From a bacterium (GTDB lineage Bacteria > Hinthialibacterota > Hinthialibacteria > OLB16), in contig JAJVIK010000006.1 of NCBI GenBank assembly GCA_022072055.1, positions 227,822 to 291,821 on the forward strand: 64,000 nt of DNA, in the 5' to 3' direction. Position 1 is the first letter of the stretch, and the number at the start of each line of letters is the position of its first letter. The notes below the pieces were generated by a model. That model had not been told where the DNA came from and did not search any database. It worked only from the letters and a program-made list of their open reading frames with translations. This document shows positions 60,043-64,000 of the stretch, one piece after another. The position numbers and the translations under genes are program-made.

Positions 60043-62469
60043 ATGTCCGCCATCAAGAAGATCGCGCTGGGTTTGCTGGTTCTGGTGATCGTGGGGATTG
60101 TGGGGTGCGTGCTGTTCGCGAACCCCCTGTTTCGCATGCTCCTGCGCGGCGCCCTGGTGGAACTGCGTGAGGAGCAGGGGATCGATGTCACCTTCAAGGA
60201 TGCATCCTTGTCCTTTTCGGGAGCGGTGGGGATCGAGGGGATCTCCGCGACCGATCTGAGCACCCAGACCCAATTCGCCGAAGTCGGCGGGATCGAGGCC
60301 GAGGTGGCTGTCGCCTCGGCGCTGTCCGATCCCATCGTTGTGAACCGCCTGAGCGTCCGAGAGCCGGTGCTGACCTGGTTTCCCGGATTCACCGCGCTGT
60401 TTTCCACTCCGGAGGCGGAGGCCATTTCAGGGGCGGAGCTTGCCACCGAGGGGGAACCCACCCAGCCCGCCGCGGAAACCTCCACCCCTGGACGGGGAGT
60501 GCTGATCCGCAAAGGGGAGATCAAGGACGGCAAGTTTCGCTATCAGCGGGAGGGTGAGGAGCCTCGGGTCATCCTCGCTCAGATGGACGCCTCGGTTCAG
60601 GACCTCTCGAACTCCACCCCGTTCGCCTTTGATCTTGAGGCGGGCCTCACCGGAGCCTCGAAAGGAACCTTGGGCCTCAAGGGCAAGGTCAATCCCACCA
60701 CCTTTGACAGCGAGGTCACCTTGACCCTCTCCGGGGTGGACATTCCGGAGGCCAAACCGGCCTGGCCCAAAACCGATGGGAACCTCTCCGTGGTGGTGAG
60801 CGACAACCTCTCCAAGATCCTCTCCACCGGCAAGATCAACATGGCCGCCGCCCCGCCGACCATTCCCGCCGAAATGACCGGCGGGGGCCCTTTCGAGGTC
60901 AATTGGAAGCTGGACGCCACGGTGGAGGAAAAGGGCAAAGGGAAGATCGACCTGCGCTCGATGGAACTCGCCGTGCAGGGACTGAAGGGTGGTCCCCAGG
61001 CGGTGATCGGGAATGGCTCCTACGATCCGACCAGTGAGAAGGGGAGTTTCCAGTTCGAGGGGAAGGGGATCTCTGTTCCTCTCGCCAACACCTTCATCGA
61101 GAAACCGCTCCAGATGAGCTTCCTCGCGGGCAAGGCGGATCTCTCCGCCAAGTTGACCCGCGCGGGCGCCAAGGAACCGTTCCTCGTGGATGCCAACCTC
61201 CAGCTCGGCGGACTCAACTTCAAGGACCTATCCGGCCAGCGCGGCAGCCTCAAATTCAAGGACATTGGGGTCACAACCAAGGCCGCCTACTCTCCGGATC
61301 GCGACCTTCTCAAAATCGACCAGCTCAACGCCCGCTTGGATGACATCGCCCTCGCGGTCAGCGGGACCGTGACAGGGGTCCAGGATGAGAAGAAACGCGA
61401 GCTGGACCTGGTGGTGAAGAATGACAACCTCGACCTCGGGCGCGTGCTCCCGCTCGCGATGCCGGAGTTCGAGAAGGAAACCGGCGCGGTCAGCGGGAAG
61501 GCCGCGGTCAATTTGAGCGTCAAGGGCCAAACCGCCTCCAAGAAATTCCCGATTCTGGAGGGGCTGATCGACCTCAAGGATGTCACCTTCGTTCCCAAGG
61601 GCGAGCCGGACAAGAAGGTCGGGGTCAAGGGCCAAGTCAACCTCGACACGACGACCATCGCCGGCAAGGACATGGACCTCAACCTGGGGGGAGTCCCGGG
61701 CAAAGTGACCTTCAAGGTCACGGGCTACAATGAACCCAAGAAGAATGTGACCGCAAACCTTCGCGGTCTATCCATCGATCCCCTGGTAAATCTCTATAAA
61801 CCCGAGGCGGCGGGATTGCTCCTCGGCAACCTCTCGGGCGACATTGTCACTGTCCTGGGGGGCGGCGAGCGCCCGGACTCGCTGGAGATCAATTATGTGA
61901 TCGAGAAGGGCAAGATGCTTACCAAGCACCCGATCCCGGCCTCGATTGTCAACCTGGTCGGATGGGAGTGGATGAAGAAGGGGATCGTCCTCACCGATGC
62001 GCGCGGGAAGATCGTTCAGGATGAAAAGGGCTATCGACTCGATCCGCTACTCTTCATGGGCGACAAGGGCGGCATCGCCATCAAGGGCTGGGTCGGCTTT
62101 GACAACAAGCTCACCGCCACCGCCCGGGTGAACGTGGCGAAGTCGGAAGTGGATGAGCTCCCCCGGCATATCCAGCCCCTGCTCAAGGCGCGGGATGACT
62201 CCAATTTCGCCTTCTTGGACATCCCCATGGGGGGGAGCGTGAATCGCCCCCTGCCCAAACTTGACCTCCAGAGCGCGGTGGATGCGGGGCTTGGAGTCTT
62301 GCAGGATCATCTCAAGGGCAAGACCGGTGGAGACACTGAAAAGGTTCTCGAAGGCGTGGGGAACCTCCTGCGCGGCGGGGACCGCGAGAGACAGCCTGAG
62401 GGAGGTGAATCCCAGGACACCGAGGGGGGAGTGGGCAGTCTGCTCAGGGGGCTGATTGAGAGGGACTGA
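60043..62469 (+). CDS. AsmA-like envelope protein
   Basis: An 808-residue protein starting at ATG 60043, with GAGGAGGAG at 60028-60036. One N-terminal membrane helix (residues ~6-26, IALGLLVLVIVGIVGCVLF) is followed by FRMLLRGALVELREEQGIDVTFKDASLSFSG, and then beta-rich repeats with many 'GLKGKVN', 'LSGVDIPEAKPAW' and 'INLNLGG' type strands. The C-terminal part (IEKGKMLTKHPIPASIVNLVGWEW, YRLDPLLFMGDKGGIAIKGWVGFDNKL) matches the AsmA/TamB-type bridge domain. These proteins span the periplasm and move lipids to the outer membrane. The last ~70 residues are low-complexity. It is 102 bases after the DUF1573 gene. Confidence 0.8.
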   Translation: MSAIKKIALGLLVLVIVGIVGCVLFANPLFRMLLRGALVELREEQGIDVTFKDASLSFSGAVGIEGISATDLSTQTQFAEVGGIEAEVAVASALSDPIVVNRLSVREPVLTWFPGFTALFSTPEAEAISGAELATEGEPTQPAAETSTPGRGVLIRKGEIKDGKFRYQREGEEPRVILAQMDASVQDLSNSTPFAFDLEAGLTGASKGTLGLKGKVNPTTFDSEVTLTLSGVDIPEAKPAWPKTDGNLSVVVSDNLSKILSTGKINMAAAPPTIPAEMTGGGPFEVNWKLDATVEEKGKGKIDLRSMELAVQGLKGGPQAVIGNGSYDPTSEKGSFQFEGKGISVPLANTFIEKPLQMSFLAGKADLSAKLTRAGAKEPFLVDANLQLGGLNFKDLSGQRGSLKFKDIGVTTKAAYSPDRDLLKIDQLNARLDDIALAVSGTVTGVQDEKKRELDLVVKNDNLDLGRVLPLAMPEFEKETGAVSGKAAVNLSVKGQTASKKFPILEGLIDLKDVTFVPKGEPDKKVGVKGQVNLDTTTIAGKDMDLNLGGVPGKVTFKVTGYNEPKKNVTANLRGLSIDPLVNLYKPEAAGLLLGNLSGDIVTVLGGGERPDSLEINYVIEKGKMLTKHPIPASIVNLVGWEWMKKGIVLTDARGKIVQDEKGYRLDPLLFMGDKGGIAIKGWVGFDNKLTATARVNVAKSEVDELPRHIQPLLKARDDSNFAFLDIPMGGSVNRPLPKLDLQSAVDAGLGVLQDHLKGKTGGDTEKVLEGVGNLLRGGDRERQPEGGESQDTEGGVGSLLRGLIERD

Positions 62470-62488
62470 CCGCGCCACGACCAAACCG

Positions 62489-62512
62489 AGCCGCGACCGT
62501 AAGGGAGCGGTT
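62489..62512. repeat. REP-like palindromic element
   Basis: AGCCGC (62489-62494) and GCGGTT (62507-62512) can pair around GACCGTAAGGGA. From memory, very similar palindromes are dispersed in high copy in intergenic regions of Planctomycetota/Verrucomicrobiota-type genomes. Only one copy is in the window, so repetition is not shown here. Confidence 0.45.
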
Positions 62513-62687
62513 CTGTGCCCACACTGCTTGTTCCCGCGCACGGCTCGGACATGGCCGCACGCTTGCGCGATACTTCAACCATGCTCGCCACCTCCACCCT
62601 CCGTTAAGGAAGGTATTCCCCTCTCACGCTATCTCTGCTACCATTCTTGGACCTACCCGCCCACTCCGAATGAAAGGGGATTCGGAC

Positions 62688-63911
62688 ATGCGCTCCCGCC
62701 TTCTCTCTCTCGCTTGCGGCCTTACCCTGGTTCTCCCGTTCGCTTGCCAGGCGCGAACCATCCATGTCGCGAAATCAGGGAACAACACGGACGGCGCCAC
62801 CTGGGGCCGAGCCTTCAGGACCGTTCAGGCGGCGGTGGACTCCGCCACGCATGAGGACCATATCTGGGTCAAGCAAGGGACATACGTGGAGTCCGTAGAA
62901 TTCCGCGCCCACTGCATGTTTTTCGGTGGATTCGCTGGAAACGAAGGCCCCGATGAGTTTGACCAACGCGACTGGGCGAACAGGGTCACAACGATCCAAT
63001 GCGCCGACCCTGAGCCGTTCGAGGGGGATGAGGATTTTACGGTCGCAATGCATCGCTCGGGAACGATAGATGGTTTTACGATAACTGGGGGGACCCTGGG
63101 AGGATTGATTATGACTACGAACAACCCAGGTTTTGGAGCCTGCGTCAGGAATTGTGCCATTATTGACAATATCAATTCCGGTAGTATCGCTACCGCTGGT
63201 GTTTTTGTGACGGGTAATGCTGAAATCCGGAACTGCCTGATTGCCAGGAATGAAGACTATTTCCCCCCCACCGTGGCCGGAGCTGGCCTCTCCCATCAGG
63301 GTGATGTCTTGATTCTGGAGAACTGTACGATTTCAGACAACGTCACTCACACACAATACGGTGTTGATGGAGTAAATGCCCTTGCCAAGCAACGATGCGA
63401 GGTGAGGAACTGCATTATTCGGGATGAGAGCGACCTGGATTATCTGAGCGTCCCGGTTGTGGAGTACAGCTATGTGTACCCGTTCTATCCAGGGACTGGA
63501 AACATCACTTCTGGTCCTAGATTCATCCCTGGAACCTACCGCCTGTCGTCGAATTCCCCTTGTGTGGACAGCGCGACAGTCGGGGCGAGCCTCGATCTCG
63601 CCCACAACCCCCGTCCGGTGGATATCACCGGCGTGGGTCGGGATGGTGAGAACGCCTATGACATGGGGGCCTTTGAACTGCAGCTCGACCAAATTCCCAC
63701 CCCCACACGAACCCCATCGCTGACCAAGACTCCAAACAAATCCCCCACCCCCTCGGTGACTTTGACACCGACAGCCTCCGAGACTCCGAGCCAGACCCCA
63801 ACCTGGTCCCCCACTCCGACCGCCACCCCCGGCCGGAGCGCCGACCTCAACGAAGACGGCCGCGTGGACGCCGAGGACCTGCTGCTGTTCCAGCAGGATT
63901 GGGGGAAGTAG
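62688..63911 (+). CDS. exported beta-helix protein with Thr-Pro linker and dockerin-like tail
   Basis: A 407-residue protein starting at ATG 62688, with AAAGGGGA 7 bases upstream; a frame from 62670 adds six residues. A signal peptide (RLLSLACGLTLVLPFACQA) is present. The mature part begins with IHVAKSGNNTDGATWGRAFRTVQAAVDSA, a hallmark of right-handed parallel beta-helix (pectate-lyase-like) proteins in PVC-type genomes, and has further coils (AEIRNCLIARNE; DVLILENCTISDN). Residues ~338-383 form a Thr-Pro-Ser linker. The C-terminus SADLNEDGRVDAEDLLLFQQDWGK is a single dockerin-like Ca2+ loop. No cohesin is seen. DNA from ~63,050 to 63,420 is clearly AT-richer. Role: probably surface glycan binding or cell-wall anchoring. 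Confidence 0.75.
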   Translation: MRSRLLSLACGLTLVLPFACQARTIHVAKSGNNTDGATWGRAFRTVQAAVDSATHEDHIWVKQGTYVESVEFRAHCMFFGGFAGNEGPDEFDQRDWANRVTTIQCADPEPFEGDEDFTVAMHRSGTIDGFTITGGTLGGLIMTTNNPGFGACVRNCAIIDNINSGSIATAGVFVTGNAEIRNCLIARNEDYFPPTVAGAGLSHQGDVLILENCTISDNVTHTQYGVDGVNALAKQRCEVRNCIIRDESDLDYLSVPVVEYSYVYPFYPGTGNITSGPRFIPGTYRLSSNSPCVDSATVGASLDLAHNPRPVDITGVGRDGENAYDMGAFELQLDQIPTPTRTPSLTKTPNKSPTPSVTLTPTASETPSQTPTWSPTPTATPGRSADLNEDGRVDAEDLLLFQQDWGK

Positions 63912-64000
63912 ATGGCCAAGATGTTTTCGGTTGAGATCAAACCCAAGGCGATCAAGGATATGAGCAGTCAAGGATATGAGGCCGTTCCCGTCAGAGGATC
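63912..64000 (+). CDS. start of an unidentified gene, truncated by the window edge
   Basis: ATG 63912 opens a frame of 29 codons to the window edge (MAKMFSVEIKPKAIKDM...). GGGGGAAG at 63901-63908 is a possible ribosome site; an ATG at 63921 has better spacing. MFSVEIKPKAIKDM resembles the N-terminus of RelE/ParE-like toxins ('yrVeikpsAlKdL'), but the following residues do not obviously continue that fold. A 13-base direct repeat lies within it. Too short to assign. Confidence 0.35.
   Translation, partial: MAKMFSVEIKPKAIKDMSSQGYEAVPVRG
63952..63980 (+). repeat. 13-base direct repeat
   Basis: TCAAGGATATGAG occurs at 63952-63964 and 63968-63980, 16 bases apart, so a duplication would shift the frame of the 63912 gene. 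It sits 20 bases from the edge of the window and could be a small duplication or an assembly artefact. Confidence 0.5.

Overview
The window is a high-GC stretch of a Gram-negative bacterium. It carries a TolC-like outer-membrane protein, an MsbA-type exporter, an AsmA protein, an LPS-type sugar pathway and many Sec/Tat signal peptides. Multihaem cytochrome plus LamG/DUF6797 proteins, sialidase (BNR) and FG-GAP proteins, DUF1573, Thr-Pro linkers and a dockerin-like C-terminus suggest an uncultured bacterium of the PVC group or a neighbouring candidate phylum (Omnitrophota, Sumerlaeota or Hydrogenedentota type). No rRNA or tRNA is present, so this placement is an inference. No phage, transposase, integrase or CRISPR array was seen.

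Layout. 1-5342: end of a ThuA-like gene, a five-haem cytochrome c with a PA14-like front, and a LamG/DUF6797/beta-propeller protein, which look like a secreted oxidative sugar-handling unit. 5455-8619: a single-chain restriction-modification enzyme related to Type ISP but without a helicase. 8660-14832: two sialidase-family proteins, a large FG-GAP protein and a hydroxypyruvate-isomerase-like enzyme. 15016-15954: an orphan DppB-type permease. 15970-22529 (minus): a housekeeping run of mnmA, PAS histidine kinase, UDP-xylose synthase-like epimerase, RicT/PSP1 protein and MsbA-like exporter. 22684-29501 (plus): accessory exported proteins, namely an 801-residue protein with a duplicated Cys-rich module, a Thr-Pro linker and six propeller-like repeats, followed by a three-gene overlapping operon of unknown exported proteins with AT-richer DNA.

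29576-36250: Tat-exported FucI-like protein, M14 carboxypeptidase, RNase G, a methyltransferase and an MtlD-like dehydrogenase. 36288-36838 (minus): a compact type II toxin-antitoxin module with a recognisable promoter and operator. 36861-40310: a very large GH2-like protein. 40360-43668 (minus): a tight operon of MgtC/DUF4956-like membrane protein, TolC-like channel and HlyD-like adaptor with no ordinary pump, followed by two further sensor kinase genes (43859-47743). 47991-48345 (minus): tmRNA with a strong promoter and an A-tract UP element.

48451-64000: a GH-like TIM-barrel protein; two envelope-glycan operons on the minus strand (TPR protein/WbqC/GT2, and rfbB/nrnA/GT-C mannosyltransferase-like); a DUF4911 protein; DUF1573 and AsmA proteins on the plus strand; a REP-like palindrome; and a beta-helix protein with a Thr-Pro linker and a dockerin-like tail. 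The best candidates for something undescribed are the 40360-43668 operon, the 25374-29501 operon, and the mosaic protein at 22684-25089.
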